A stretch of DNA of 64,000 nt. Origin: Nonomuraea wenchangensis (GTDB taxonomy: Bacteria > Actinomycetota > Actinomycetes > Streptosporangiales > Streptosporangiaceae). This document shows, piece by piece, positions 36,148 through 44,037 of the stretch. The position numbers and the translations under genes were made by a program. Each line of letters opens with the position of its first letter. The first letter of the stretch is position 1. Under the pieces are notes generated by a model that did not search any database, had not been told where the DNA came from, and saw nothing but the letters and a program-made list of their open reading frames with translations. The stretch spans positions 60,598 through 124,597 of the forward strand of contig NZ_FOHX01000026.1 of the NCBI RefSeq assembly GCF_900111685.1, written 5' to 3'.

Positions 36148-36804
36148 TCAGATGCCTCTGTTGGCTCCCAGAGGTGAAACCGTTTGAGTTTTCCAGCGGT
36201 ACACCCATTCCGGCTCAAGGACGCGATTCTGCACGATTAGGGCGACGCGATCCACCTCCACCTTGACCGGCTCGGCTTCGACACCACTCAGCGCCGTCAC
36301 GTAGGGCTGCGCGGGTCCTGGCGTGTTGATGTAGGTCAAGCTCACGTGTGGGCGGAACCCCTTGACCTGCTCGGCCGCCGTAGGTGCCTCGCCTGTCACC
36401 TCGGCGATGCCGTTCCTGATCTCGCCCCAGATCTCGTGCAGCGGCTCCGCTGGTGTAGGCGCCAATACGACAGCTTCATTGAGGATGACCGGCCGGGCAA
36501 AGGTCAGTTCTGCTGGCGCAAGCTTGCCCAGCCGTACGGCCACGGCCTGGGTGATCTCCTCAAGCCTCTCGTCGGGTACCTCGTCAGCGAAGCCGATGCC
36601 TTGCACGGTGAGGTGGAGCCATTGGGCGGGTACCGGGTTGTGTCCGTTAATCGTCGCCAGCGCCTGTTGGTAGCGCTCGGCGAGTCGGTGGAGCTGCGGT
36701 GCATGCTCGAAGGTCAGGTGCCAGGTGTAGACCAGACGGCCCGGCCGCCAGCCTTCCCGTGGCCACCAGTGGGAGCGCACCTCGTCCGCGTTCTGTAGGG
36801 TCAT
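36148..36804 (-). CDS. 2H phosphoesterase (2'-5' RNA ligase-like), AICE cargo
   Basis: This 218-residue protein has the two H-x-T/S motifs that define the 2H superfamily: HLTVQG (residues ~63-68) and HVSLTY (residues ~152-157). Members hydrolyse cyclic phosphodiesters or 2'-5' linkages, or ligate RNA; the phage anti-CBASS protein Acb1 is also a 2H enzyme. The gene follows the GntR gene by nine bases on the same strand, so it is expressed with the element's master repressor. It could serve RNA repair or counter a host nucleotide-signal defence. The fold is well supported; the role is inference. Confidence 0.8.
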   Translation of the reverse strand: MTLQNADEVRSHWWPREGWRPGRLVYTWHLTFEHAPQLHRLAERYQQALATINGHNPVPAQWLHLTVQGIGFADEVPDERLEEITQAVAVRLGKLAPAELTFARPVILNEAVVLAPTPAEPLHEIWGEIRNGIAEVTGEAPTAAEQVKGFRPHVSLTYINTPGPAQPYVTALSGVEAEPVKVEVDRVALIVQNRVLEPEWVYRWKTQTVSPLGANRGI

Positions 36805-36813
36805 CGGCCTACC

Positions 36814-37599
36814 TCAGATCTGGGAGGGAACGTCCGGGACGTTCGCTTCCTGGTCGATCAGGTACTCATCGATGATGGTTACCCGGTCCGCCGGCCAGAT
36901 CGACTCCGACACCTCCAACACCGTGTCATCTTCGGCGCGGGCGGTGTGGATGACGTGCATGACGTGGCCGCCTTGCGGCAGGCCGAGGGTGACGATCTCC
37001 TCCGGTGTGGCGCTGCGGGCGATCCACTGGTCGCGAGCATGGTGGTACCGCTTGCCGCTGAGGTCTTCGACGCAGAGGAACAGTGCCTTGGGTACGACGT
37101 CGCGCTTCTCCAGGAAGGTGCCTCGGGCGATGTCGGCCGGGATGTAGCTGGCGCCGATCTCCTCGGGAGTGTTGGTCTCCTTGTCGTAGAGCACGCGGCG
37201 GCGAGTGATGACTTCGGTGCCTTCGGAGATCCCCATGGCTTCGGCGATGCGTGCCGGCGCCTGCTCCGTCCCGGCGAACACGATGTCGTGCCGGAGGTGT
37301 GAGGTGAGGAGCTTGCCATCGCTGCGGGCTCGGCCGTAGCGGCATCGGGAGCGGCGTTCGAGCCGGTGGTCCTGCCGTACGAAGGTGCCGATGCCGTGCT
37401 TGGACTCCACGATGCCCTGGGACCGCAGGACTCCTACGGCCTGGCGGATGGTCGGCAGGCTGACCTTGAAGCGCTCTGCCAGTGCCGTTTCCGCGGGGAG
37501 CCGTTCTCCAGGTTGGTAGCGGCCTTCCTGGATGTCGCGCCGCAGGGCCTCCGCGATTTGCTGGTATTTCGGGGCGAATCCGCCCAGACCTGATGTCAC
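36814..37599 (-). CDS. GntR/HutC-type repressor (KorSA-like)
   Basis: This is a 261-residue regulator. The N-terminal winged HTH reads KYQQIAEALRRDIQEGRYQP, ETALAERFKVSLPTIRQAVG and GIVESKHGIGTFVR. A C-terminal UTRA effector-binding domain (residues ~95-255) follows. In pSAM2, KorSA of this type represses the activator of replication and transfer. Two operator-like inverted repeats lie at 37653-37668 and 37708-37719, between it and the divergent SCO3933-like gene. The 2H gene is in the same operon. Confidence 0.88.
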   Translation of the reverse strand: MTSGLGGFAPKYQQIAEALRRDIQEGRYQPGERLPAETALAERFKVSLPTIRQAVGVLRSQGIVESKHGIGTFVRQDHRLERRSRCRYGRARSDGKLLTSHLRHDIVFAGTEQAPARIAEAMGISEGTEVITRRRVLYDKETNTPEEIGASYIPADIARGTFLEKRDVVPKALFLCVEDLSGKRYHHARDQWIARSATPEEIVTLGLPQGGHVMHVIHTARAEDDTVLEVSESIWPADRVTIIDEYLIDQEANVPDVPSQI

Positions 37600-37652
37600 T
37601 GTTCCGCCTCGCTGATGTCCGAACAGTAAAAACTGCTCTCGCCACGAACTCT

Positions 37653-37724
37653 ACTCCTCATTAGGAGTTGACGACAGGAGCACTGCGGGTAATCATCGTG
37701 TTGCAAGTCCTCATTAGGAGTTGA
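37653..37724. promoter_or_regulatory. Paired operators of the AICE repressor
   Basis: Site 1 (37653-37668) is a perfect inverted repeat, ACTCCT-CATT-AGGAGT. Site 2 (37706-37721) is AGTCCT-CATT-AGGAGT, with one mismatch. Both are followed by TGA or TGA-like sequence, so TCCTCATTAGGAGTTGA is repeated directly. Centres are 53 bp apart, about five turns. The sites lie between the divergent GntR and SCO3933-like genes. Confidence 0.75.
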
Positions 37725-37748
37725 GGACCTGAGGTCTGGAGGACCACC

Positions 37749-38078
37749 ATGCGCAACATCCCCGTCGACATCTCCGCCCTGGCCTTCACCGTTGCTGGCG
37801 AGCCCGAGCCGAAGATCGTGGACCGCGCCACGGGCGAGGTGAAGAGGGACGCGGAGGGACGGGAGCTCTACACCATCCCGCTCCTGCCCAAGCCGAACGA
37901 CGACCGACGCAACCCGGTGATCGTGGTGACGTTCCCGAGCGAGACGTTCCCGCAGATCCCCGAGGGCGTGCAGGTCCGGCCGATCGGCCTGGCCGCGTTC
38001 TTCTGGTCGATGAACGGCCGGTCCGGGCTCGGCTTTCGCGCCGAGGCCATCAGCCTGGCCAACCCCAAGGCGGCCTAG
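37749..38078 (+). CDS. SCO3933-family AICE protein
   Basis: This is a 109-residue protein beginning MRNIPVDISALAFTVAGEPE with VDRATGEVKRDAEGRELYTI. It fits the small protein found just before the transfer ATPase in many Streptomyces AICEs and called SCO3933-family regulatory protein. It has a beta-rich look, no cysteine and no membrane segment. GGAGGACC lies just upstream of the start. It is divergent from the GntR gene and likely controlled by it. The molecular role is not established. Confidence 0.65.
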   Translation: MRNIPVDISALAFTVAGEPEPKIVDRATGEVKRDAEGRELYTIPLLPKPNDDRRNPVIVVTFPSETFPQIPEGVQVRPIGLAAFFWSMNGRSGLGFRAEAISLANPKAA

Positions 38079-38174
38079 CCGCACCTGTAGCACCCCTGGA
38101 GCGGGCGCATCGCCTGGCAGCTAACCGCCCGCTCCGGGGCCTTCCCTTCGAGGGTTCGAAAGGACAGTCCGATT

Positions 38175-39545
38175 ATGTCCGACTGGCTGATCCCGCTGGC
38201 CATCACCGTGGCCACGGCCTGCACGGTCCTGCTGGCGTGGCGCAAGCTGCACTCCGTCTCGCTCTGGCTGGCTGTGGGCTACCCGCTCAAGGCCCTGCAC
38301 GTTTACTTCACCTGGGGCAACGTCGCCCACGGCTGCACGCTCACCCGAAAGCGCCGCCGCTGGCGCTACACCCTCGACGGCCTTCCGGTCCTTGGACATG
38401 CAAGCATCACGCTGTCCCGGAAGCGGAAGATCCGCCGCGTGGACATCGACAAGCCGCCCCGGCTGGGCATCATCCGTCCGTGCCGTCTCGGCTTCCGAGT
38501 CAACGTCAAGCTGATGGATGGCCAGACGCCCGACGACTATGCCGCACGCCTGTCCAATCTCGCGCACGCCTGGCGGGTGCACTCCGTCCGCCTCATCTCT
38601 TGGAAACCAGGCCGCGTCACCCTGCTGGCCACGAACGGCGATCCACTCGCGACAGTGGCCACGCCAGTCCTGTCAGAAGGGTTGCTGCGGGTACGTGTCG
38701 GTCTGCTGGAGACCGGCGCGCCCTGGGTGCTCGACTTCCGCACCGTTCCGCACTGGCTCAACACCGGAGCCACCCAATCCGGCAAGTCCACGCTCCTCAA
38801 CGCCCTGATCACCGGCCTGTCCGCACAGCCGGTGGCCCTGGTCGGCTTCGACCTCAAGGGCGGCGTCGAGCTGACCTCCTACGGCCGGCGTCTGTCCGCC
38901 ATCGCCACCGAACGGGCCGAATGCCTCGGCCTGCTCGACGACCTCATCTGCCTGGTCAAGACCCGGATGGCGCTGTGCCGCACCAACAAGGCCCGCAACG
39001 TCTGGAAGCTGCCGGAAGACCTGCGGCCGACGCCGGTCGTGGTCCTGGTGGACGAGGTCGCCGAGCTGTTCCTGATGGCCCACAAGGGTGAGAAGGACGA
39101 GATCGCCTCCACCGCCACCGCACTCCTGCGGCTGGCCCAGCTCGGCCGCGCGTTCGGCGTCTACCTGTTCGTCTGCGGACAGCGGGTCGGCTCCGACCTC
39201 GGCCCCGGCGTCACCGCCCTGCGTTCCCAGCTCTCCGGCCGCGTCTGTCACCGAGTCAACGACCCCGAGACCGCGACCATGACCCTCGGCGACAGCGACC
39301 CGGCCGCCCTGGACGCGGCCCGGCAGATCCCGGCCAACATGCCTGGCACAGCCATTGTCGTCGGCGAGGACGGCCGCTGGTACCGGGCCCGCTCCGTGTA
39401 CGTCAGCGAAGAGGTCGCTGAGGCCGCCGCCCAGGCGCACGCCGACCTCGCCCCGAAGTGGGCCGATCTGCTCACTGCCGCCGACCTGCTCACCGTGACC
39501 GATGCGGAGCTGGAAGCCCTGGCCCGCGAAGGCGAACCCACCTAA
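38175..39545 (+). CDS. FtsK/SpoIIIE-type conjugal transfer ATPase (TraSA-like)
   Basis: This 456-residue protein has an N-terminal membrane segment (LIPLAITVATACTVLLAW) and a FtsK-like motor. Walker A is TGATQSGKSTLLNAL (about residue 200) and Walker B VVVLVDEVAELF (~290). AICEs transfer double-stranded DNA between mycelia with this single protein. It is the largest gene of the transfer operon; the next genes follow closely. Confidence 0.9.
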   Translation: MSDWLIPLAITVATACTVLLAWRKLHSVSLWLAVGYPLKALHVYFTWGNVAHGCTLTRKRRRWRYTLDGLPVLGHASITLSRKRKIRRVDIDKPPRLGIIRPCRLGFRVNVKLMDGQTPDDYAARLSNLAHAWRVHSVRLISWKPGRVTLLATNGDPLATVATPVLSEGLLRVRVGLLETGAPWVLDFRTVPHWLNTGATQSGKSTLLNALITGLSAQPVALVGFDLKGGVELTSYGRRLSAIATERAECLGLLDDLICLVKTRMALCRTNKARNVWKLPEDLRPTPVVVLVDEVAELFLMAHKGEKDEIASTATALLRLAQLGRAFGVYLFVCGQRVGSDLGPGVTALRSQLSGRVCHRVNDPETATMTLGDSDPAALDAARQIPANMPGTAIVVGEDGRWYRARSVYVSEEVAEAAAQAHADLAPKWADLLTAADLLTVTDAELEALAREGEPT

Positions 39546-39633
39546 TCACCTGTCCGCCCAAGGACTGGCACGAGCTTATTGTCGCCAGGCCCCTACCCGA
39601 CCCATGCCTGAAACCGAAGGGAGGCGGCTCCGG

Positions 39634-40293
39634 ATGGACCGCATTCGCTCCACCATCTGCGACACCGCACCCGTACTCGTCCTGGCGGTCATCGCCGCTG
39701 TCGGGTCTTTCACCCACATCAGCGAGCTGGCCGCGCGGCACGGCCAACTCGGCTGGCAGTCCTGGGCGGTCGCCGTGTGCATCGACCTGATGTGCGTCAT
39801 GGCCGCCCGCGAACTGCAGCGCGACAAACGCACCGGCCGCCGTCGACGCGGACGGGTCACCTGGCCCGCGCTCGTGCTGACCGGCGGCATCGTCCTCACC
39901 TTGGCGGCGAACCTGGCCACCGCCCGGCCCACGGTGTGGGGCTGGATCACCGCCGCGACTCCGGCCGTGGCGTTCCTGGTCTCGGTGTCGATGCTGGAGC
40001 GCCGCGCATCCCATCAACCCCCGGTGCCGGCCGAAACCGATGCCGTAGAGACCGACACCGAGACTCCCGAGGTCGTCCAGGTCGAGCCCGTCGAACTGCC
40101 CTCGGCCGAACCCGTGCCCGAGTCCGCTGTGTCCCCCGGCCTGCTGGCCTACGCCCGTCGCCTGGCCGACGACCACCACACCAAGCACCGCAAGCCCATC
40201 ACCGGCGATCAACTCGCCACCCGCATGCACGTCTCGGCCGACGTGGCCAACGACCTGCTTGCCCTACTCCGAAGGGAACCCGTCGTCGCATGA
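39634..40293 (+). CDS. DUF2637 membrane protein (Spd-like)
   Basis: This is a 219-residue protein. Four membrane segments lie at ~10-135 (for example APVLVLAVIAAVGSF and WPALVLTGGIVLTLAANLA), followed by an acidic/proline linker and a C-terminal winged-helix-like region (PITGDQLATRMHVSADVAND). DUF2637 proteins accompany AICE transfer genes and are linked to intramycelial spread. Start ATG 39634 is chosen because AAGGGAGG precedes it by about ten bases. Its stop overlaps the next start (ATGA). Confidence 0.8.
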   Translation: MDRIRSTICDTAPVLVLAVIAAVGSFTHISELAARHGQLGWQSWAVAVCIDLMCVMAARELQRDKRTGRRRRGRVTWPALVLTGGIVLTLAANLATARPTVWGWITAATPAVAFLVSVSMLERRASHQPPVPAETDAVETDTETPEVVQVEPVELPSAEPVPESAVSPGLLAYARRLADDHHTKHRKPITGDQLATRMHVSADVANDLLALLRREPVVA

Positions 40294-40676
40294 ACCACCA
40301 CGACCTCATCGAGGCCGCCCGCTCCTGGGCCCACGGCTCCTACCCGATGGAAGCCGCCGTGGAACTGCTGATCCACCACGGCACCTGGCTACGCCGACCG
40401 GACTTCCAAGCCCTCGCCGTGGACCTGGAGGAACCGTTCGCGGTCATCGACTGGCAGGCCGCCCACGACGCGCTCACCGCGGGCCACCTGCCCTGCTCCG
40501 GCGGAGAGGCCGCCATGCTTCGCATCGCCCTGAGCATCGCCTACGCGCTGCCCGTCGAACTCAGCCCGGCTCTCACCTGCCTGGACGCGATCAACCTCGG
40601 GCACGTCGTCGCCGCTGTCCGCCACGCCAACGGCAACCGGGCCGCGTGGATTCCGGTACAGGGCGGCCCGGCATGA
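40290..40676 (+). CDS. AICE hypothetical protein, 128 residues
   Basis: This is a soluble, helix-rich protein starting MNHHDLIEAARSWAHGSYPM with an acidic centre and an ALPVELSPALTCLDAINLGH region. GAAGGGAAC lies upstream. The start and stop overlap both neighbours (ATGA on each side), so it sits in the middle of a tightly coupled operon. I do not recognise the family; similar small proteins are common between Spd and Rep genes in AICEs. Confidence 0.65.
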   Translation: MNHHDLIEAARSWAHGSYPMEAAVELLIHHGTWLRRPDFQALAVDLEEPFAVIDWQAAHDALTAGHLPCSGGEAAMLRIALSIAYALPVELSPALTCLDAINLGHVVAAVRHANGNRAAWIPVQGGPA

Positions 40677-40798
40677 ACCAGCTCTACTGCCGCCGCTGCC
40701 TCGGCTCCGGCACCGTCACCAGCTACTACCCGCCAACCCGTCCCGACCCAACCGTCGCCGAGAGCTGCACCACCTGCCGAAGGAGGCGAATCCGGTGA
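40673..40798 (+). CDS. 41-residue zinc-ribbon protein 1
   Basis: This tiny frame starts MNQLYCRRCLGSGTVTSYYP and carries two CxxC knuckles (CRRC and CTTC) in 41 residues. The GSGT after the first knuckle recalls the DnaJ CxxCxGxG zinc repeat. It overlaps the upstream stop (ATGA) and the downstream start (GTGA). It is one of four such ORFs in a row. Confidence 0.65.
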   Translation: MNQLYCRRCLGSGTVTSYYPPTRPDPTVAESCTTCRRRRIR

Positions 40799-40950
40799 CC
40801 ACGAAGCGACGCCGCACCAAGGACACCTGCTCGACCTGCCACGGAGAAGGCCAGGTGGAGACCAGGGAGATCGTCGGGCGCGGCAAGAACGCCGTCCGCA
40901 TCGACACCTGGGCCTTCTGCCTGGACTGCTGCGGCGGAGACGCCAAGTGA
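40795..40950 (+). CDS. 51-residue zinc-ribbon protein 2
   Basis: A GTG start follows a good AAGGAGG (40779-40785). The peptide begins VTTKRRRTKDTCSTCHGEGQ and ends FCLDCCGGDAK: two CxxC pairs with a DnaJ-like CxxCxGxG first half. The basic N-terminus suggests nucleic-acid contact. It overlaps both neighbours by four bases. Confidence 0.65.
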   Translation: MTTKRRRTKDTCSTCHGEGQVETREIVGRGKNAVRIDTWAFCLDCCGGDAK

Positions 40951-41060
40951 ACGCCGACGAGATCCGCGCCTACGCCTGCGCCACCTGTAACGGCACCGGC
41001 CTGTACGACGACGACACCTGCCGCGACTGCTCCGGCACCGGCATCGACAACCACAACTGA
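40947..41060 (+). CDS. 37-residue zinc-ribbon protein 3
   Basis: A GTG start overlaps the previous stop. The peptide reads VNADEIRAYACATCNGTGLY and ends CRDCSGTGIDNHN, so both knuckles follow the CxxCxGTG pattern of the DnaJ zinc domain. At 37 residues it is the smallest of the set. A 93-base gap without a gene follows. Confidence 0.6.
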   Translation: MNADEIRAYACATCNGTGLYDDDTCRDCSGTGIDNHN

Positions 41061-41153
41061 ACAGCAACGACGCCACCACGGGACGGCTCAAGCCTGGCAG
41101 CCACGCCGCCCCCGTGGGGCGTCACCCTCCGCACTCAACGAAGGAACTCCAGT

Positions 41154-41279
41154 ATGCGCCAACGGCCCTGCCCGGAATGCGCCGGCTACGGCTCCGTCCG
41201 CGTCCGCTCCGTCCGTACCCACCGACTGATCACGATTTACTGCCCGTGCTGCGAAGGCTCCGGAACGGACGCCTCATGA
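41154..41279 (+). CDS. 41-residue zinc-ribbon protein 4
   Basis: This frame starts MRQRPCPECAGYGSVRVRSV and ends YCPCCEGSGTDAS, again two CxxCxGxG-like knuckles. AAGGA lies about ten bases upstream. Its stop overlaps the start of the replication initiator gene (ATGA), which suggests coupling of the small protein to Rep synthesis. Confidence 0.65.
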   Translation: MRQRPCPECAGYGSVRVRSVRTHRLITIYCPCCEGSGTDAS

Positions 41280-42649
41280 CCGAGGCTCCCGAACGCCCCG
41301 CACCCGCCGACCTGCTCGGCCCGGTCATTCGCGATCTGACTCGCCGGTCCGGCCACGACATCAGTCGCTGGCTTCGCCAGGTGGATCGCCTTCGCGGCTG
41401 CCGTGAACCGATCCGCCTGTCCGGCGAGTCCGCCACCATTGACCACCGTACGGGCGAACTGCTCAGCCACTACACCACCGCCGACGAACCCCACGGCCAA
41501 CTTCTCGTCCGCTGTGGCAACCGCCGCGCCACCCGCTGCCCGGCCTGCGCTGAGACCTACCGCCGTGACACCTTCCACCTCATCCGCGCGGGCCTGCTCG
41601 GCGGCGACAAGGGCGTCCCGTCCACCGTCCGCACTCACCCGCGCGTGCTGGCCACCTTCACCGCGCCCACCTTCGGCCCGGTCCACCGAGGCCCCGCCAA
41701 GGACGGCAAGGCTCCGATATGCCATCCGCGCCGCAACGGACCGTCCTGCTTCACCCGCCACCAGCAAGGAGACCCGGCCATCGGCCAACCACTCGACCCG
41801 GGCACCTACGACTACATCGGCCACGTCCTGTGGAACGCCCACGCCGGAGACCTCTGGCGCCGCTTCACCATCTACCTCCGCCGGCACCTGGCCGCCGCCG
41901 CCGGACTGTCCCGCAAGACCTTCAACGAGACCGTCCGCATCTCCTTCGCCAAGGTCGCCGAGTACCAGGCCCGAGGCGTCGTCCACTTCCACGCCGTCAT
42001 CCGCCTCGACAGCCGCACCGACGACAACACGCCCGTCCCGCCGCCCGCGTGGGCGACCGCCGGACTCCTGGACGACGCCATCCACTCGGCTGCCCGAGCC
42101 GTCCGTCTGCCCGCGCCCGACCTCGGCCAGCCCACCCGCCACCTGGTCTGGGGTCACCAGATCGACGTCAAGCACATCCCTCCTGCCGCCGCAGACGACG
42201 GCGACATGACCGAGGAGAAGGTCGCGGGCTACATCGCCAAGTACGCCACCAAGGCCGCCGAGACCTCGGGCACCCTCGACCGGCCGCTCACGCACGCCAC
42301 CATCCACCAGCTCGCCCGCCTGGACATCGCCGACCACCCGGCCCGCCTGATCCGTACCGCCTGGACGCTCGGCAACCCGTCAGCTCACCCCGACCTCGCC
42401 CACCTCAGGCTCCGCGACTGGGCCCACATGCTCGGCTTCCGGGGCCACTTCTCCACCAAGAGCCGCGCCTACTCCACCACCCTCGGCGACCTCCGCCAGG
42501 CCCGCATCGACTGGACCCGCGCCCGCCTGCCCTACGACCCGGACACCACCTTCGTCCTCGGCCATTGGCAGTACGCGGGGCAGGGCTTCACGCCCGGCGA
42601 ACAGGCCCTCGCCGCCTCCATCCACGAAGGAGATGACCATGGCCGATGA
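41276..42649 (+). CDS. RepSA-type replication initiator
   Basis: This 457-residue initiator resembles RepSA of pSAM2 and related rolling-circle proteins. A zinc-type segment RCPACAETYRRDTFHLIRAG is followed by VVHFHAVIRLD (the HUH metal motif, about residue 240) and YIAKYATKAAE (catalytic-tyrosine motif, about residue 320). It would nick the element's double-strand origin after excision. The start overlaps the zinc-ribbon gene and the end overlaps xis. Confidence 0.88.
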   Translation: MTEAPERPAPADLLGPVIRDLTRRSGHDISRWLRQVDRLRGCREPIRLSGESATIDHRTGELLSHYTTADEPHGQLLVRCGNRRATRCPACAETYRRDTFHLIRAGLLGGDKGVPSTVRTHPRVLATFTAPTFGPVHRGPAKDGKAPICHPRRNGPSCFTRHQQGDPAIGQPLDPGTYDYIGHVLWNAHAGDLWRRFTIYLRRHLAAAAGLSRKTFNETVRISFAKVAEYQARGVVHFHAVIRLDSRTDDNTPVPPPAWATAGLLDDAIHSAARAVRLPAPDLGQPTRHLVWGHQIDVKHIPPAAADDGDMTEEKVAGYIAKYATKAAETSGTLDRPLTHATIHQLARLDIADHPARLIRTAWTLGNPSAHPDLAHLRLRDWAHMLGFRGHFSTKSRAYSTTLGDLRQARIDWTRARLPYDPDTTFVLGHWQYAGQGFTPGEQALAASIHEGDDHGR

Positions 42650-42824
42650 CACCCAGCTCTACCGCGTCCCCGACGCCATGGCCAAGCTCCGCATGAGCCG
42701 CAGCGTCATCTACGAGCAGATCCGCTCCGGCCGTCTCCGCTCGGTCAAGCAGGGTCGCTGCCGCCTCATCCCCGCCAGCGCCCTGGCCGAGTACATCGCC
42801 CTGTTGCAGCGGGAGGCGTCATGA
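42639..42824 (+). CDS. xis: Excisionase (MerR-type HTH)
   Basis: This is a 61-residue DNA-binding protein with a short winged HTH: LYRVPDAMAKLRMSRSVIYE then IRSGRLRSVKQGRCRLIPAS. It matches the Xis of pSAM2-like elements and directs Int to excise. GAAGGAG at 42626-42632 supports the ATG at 42639 over the adjacent one at 42633. The stop overlaps the integrase start (ATGA). Confidence 0.88.
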   Translation: MADDTQLYRVPDAMAKLRMSRSVIYEQIRSGRLRSVKQGRCRLIPASALAEYIALLQREAS

Positions 42825-43987
42825 CCAAGCGCCGCAGCCGCGGGGAGGGCGGCCTGCACTGGGACGAGTCCCGTCAACGCTGGATCGCGTCGTTGACGGT
42901 CGGCTACACCCCTGCTGGGAAGCGGATCGTCAAGAAGGCCAGCGGCAAGACCAAGACCGCTGCCAAGGACAAGCTCAAGCAGATCGTCCGGGACTACGAA
43001 GACGGGCTCGCCATCGCTCCATCGGACTACACCGTCGAGCGGGCCGTCTCCGACTGGCTGACTTACGGGCTCAGCGGCCGGAGCGCAGGCACGGTGGCGT
43101 CCTACACGACTTTGTGCCGAACCCACGTCATCCCGGCCCTGGGCAAGCGGAAACTCCGCGACCTCAGTGCCGAGGACGTGGACAAGTGGCTCGCCGACAA
43201 GTCCAGGACTCTCAGCAGCCGGACTCTCCAGATCATCAGGTCGTGCCTGAACCGCTCGATCAAGCGGGCAATGGCGCGGGACAAGGTCAAGCGGAATGTG
43301 GTCGAACTCTGCTCGATCCCGGTCGGCAGGAAGGGCCGCCCGTCGAAGGCGCTCACATTCGCCCAAGCCGGCGCCGTGCTCAAGGCAGCAGAGGGATCTT
43401 GGATGCATGCCTACGTCGTGGTGTCCCTGCTCACCGGTGCCCGTACAGAAGAACTCAGGGCTCTGACCTGGGATCACGTGGATCTGGAAGGGAATCCGCG
43501 CGCAATCCCGCCCGTCCCTCCGCACGTGGCGGTGTGGCGCTCTGTCCGGGCGGGAGGGGACACCAAGACCCGCAAGTCCCGGCGTACTCTCGCTCTACCT
43601 CGGCGGTGCGTGGACGTGCTGCGTGCGCAAAGAGAGCGACAGCGTCAAGAGCTGGGGGAGACCTGGGTTGCTGCCGGGCTCGTCTTCGCCTCGACGGCGG
43701 GAACGCCGCTCGACGCCTCCAACGTGAGACGAGCGTTCCGCAACGTGATCAGGAACGCCGAAGGGCTGGACGCCGCCGCGTGGACACCCCGCGAACTGCG
43801 CCACAGCTTCGTCTCGCTGCTCTCGGACAACGGCATCCCGCTGGAGGAGATCTCACGACTGGTCGGGCACAGCAGCACGGCAGTGACCGAAGCCGTCTAC
43901 CGCAAGCAGATCCGCCCGGTCCTCCAGGCCGGCGCCGTCGCCATGGACCGCATCTTCGCTGCACCGGAGGATGAAGAAACCCGGTAG
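42821..43987 (+). CDS. int: Tyrosine integrase
   Basis: This 388-residue site-specific recombinase has an N-terminal arm-binding region, a core-binding domain (~residues 65-150) and a catalytic domain. The catalytic residues are visible as the arginine in TGARTEELRAL, HxxR-type ELRHSFVSLL, the histidine in LVGHSS and the nucleophile in VYRKQI. It ends 51 bases before attR and recombines the tRNA-Pro site. Confidence 0.93.
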   Translation: MTKRRSRGEGGLHWDESRQRWIASLTVGYTPAGKRIVKKASGKTKTAAKDKLKQIVRDYEDGLAIAPSDYTVERAVSDWLTYGLSGRSAGTVASYTTLCRTHVIPALGKRKLRDLSAEDVDKWLADKSRTLSSRTLQIIRSCLNRSIKRAMARDKVKRNVVELCSIPVGRKGRPSKALTFAQAGAVLKAAEGSWMHAYVVVSLLTGARTEELRALTWDHVDLEGNPRAIPPVPPHVAVWRSVRAGGDTKTRKSRRTLALPRRCVDVLRAQRERQRQELGETWVAAGLVFASTAGTPLDASNVRRAFRNVIRNAEGLDAAAWTPRELRHSFVSLLSDNGIPLEEISRLVGHSSTAVTEAVYRKQIRPVLQAGAVAMDRIFAAPEDEETR

Positions 43988-43994
43988 TCACTCA
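43985..43994. repeat. Possible integrase/Xis arm site, right
   Basis: TAGTCACTCA recurs from 34895-34904 in the same orientation. It starts at the integrase stop codon and lies 44 bases inside attR. It may be an arm-type site; a chance match is possible. Confidence 0.35.
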
Positions 43995-44006
43995 CTTGGT
44001 CACGCA

Positions 44007-44037
44007 GAAGGCCCCGCCCGATTCGGGAGGGGCCTTC
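44007..44037. terminator. Element-borne copy of the tRNA-Pro terminator
   Basis: GAAGGCCCC (44007-44015) pairs with GGGGCCTTC (44029-44037), and CCCG with CGGG inside, around ATT. It directly adjoins attR on the element side. It can stop tRNA-Pro transcription (minus strand) and integrase transcription (plus strand). It is a diverged copy of the hairpin beside attL. Confidence 0.75.
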
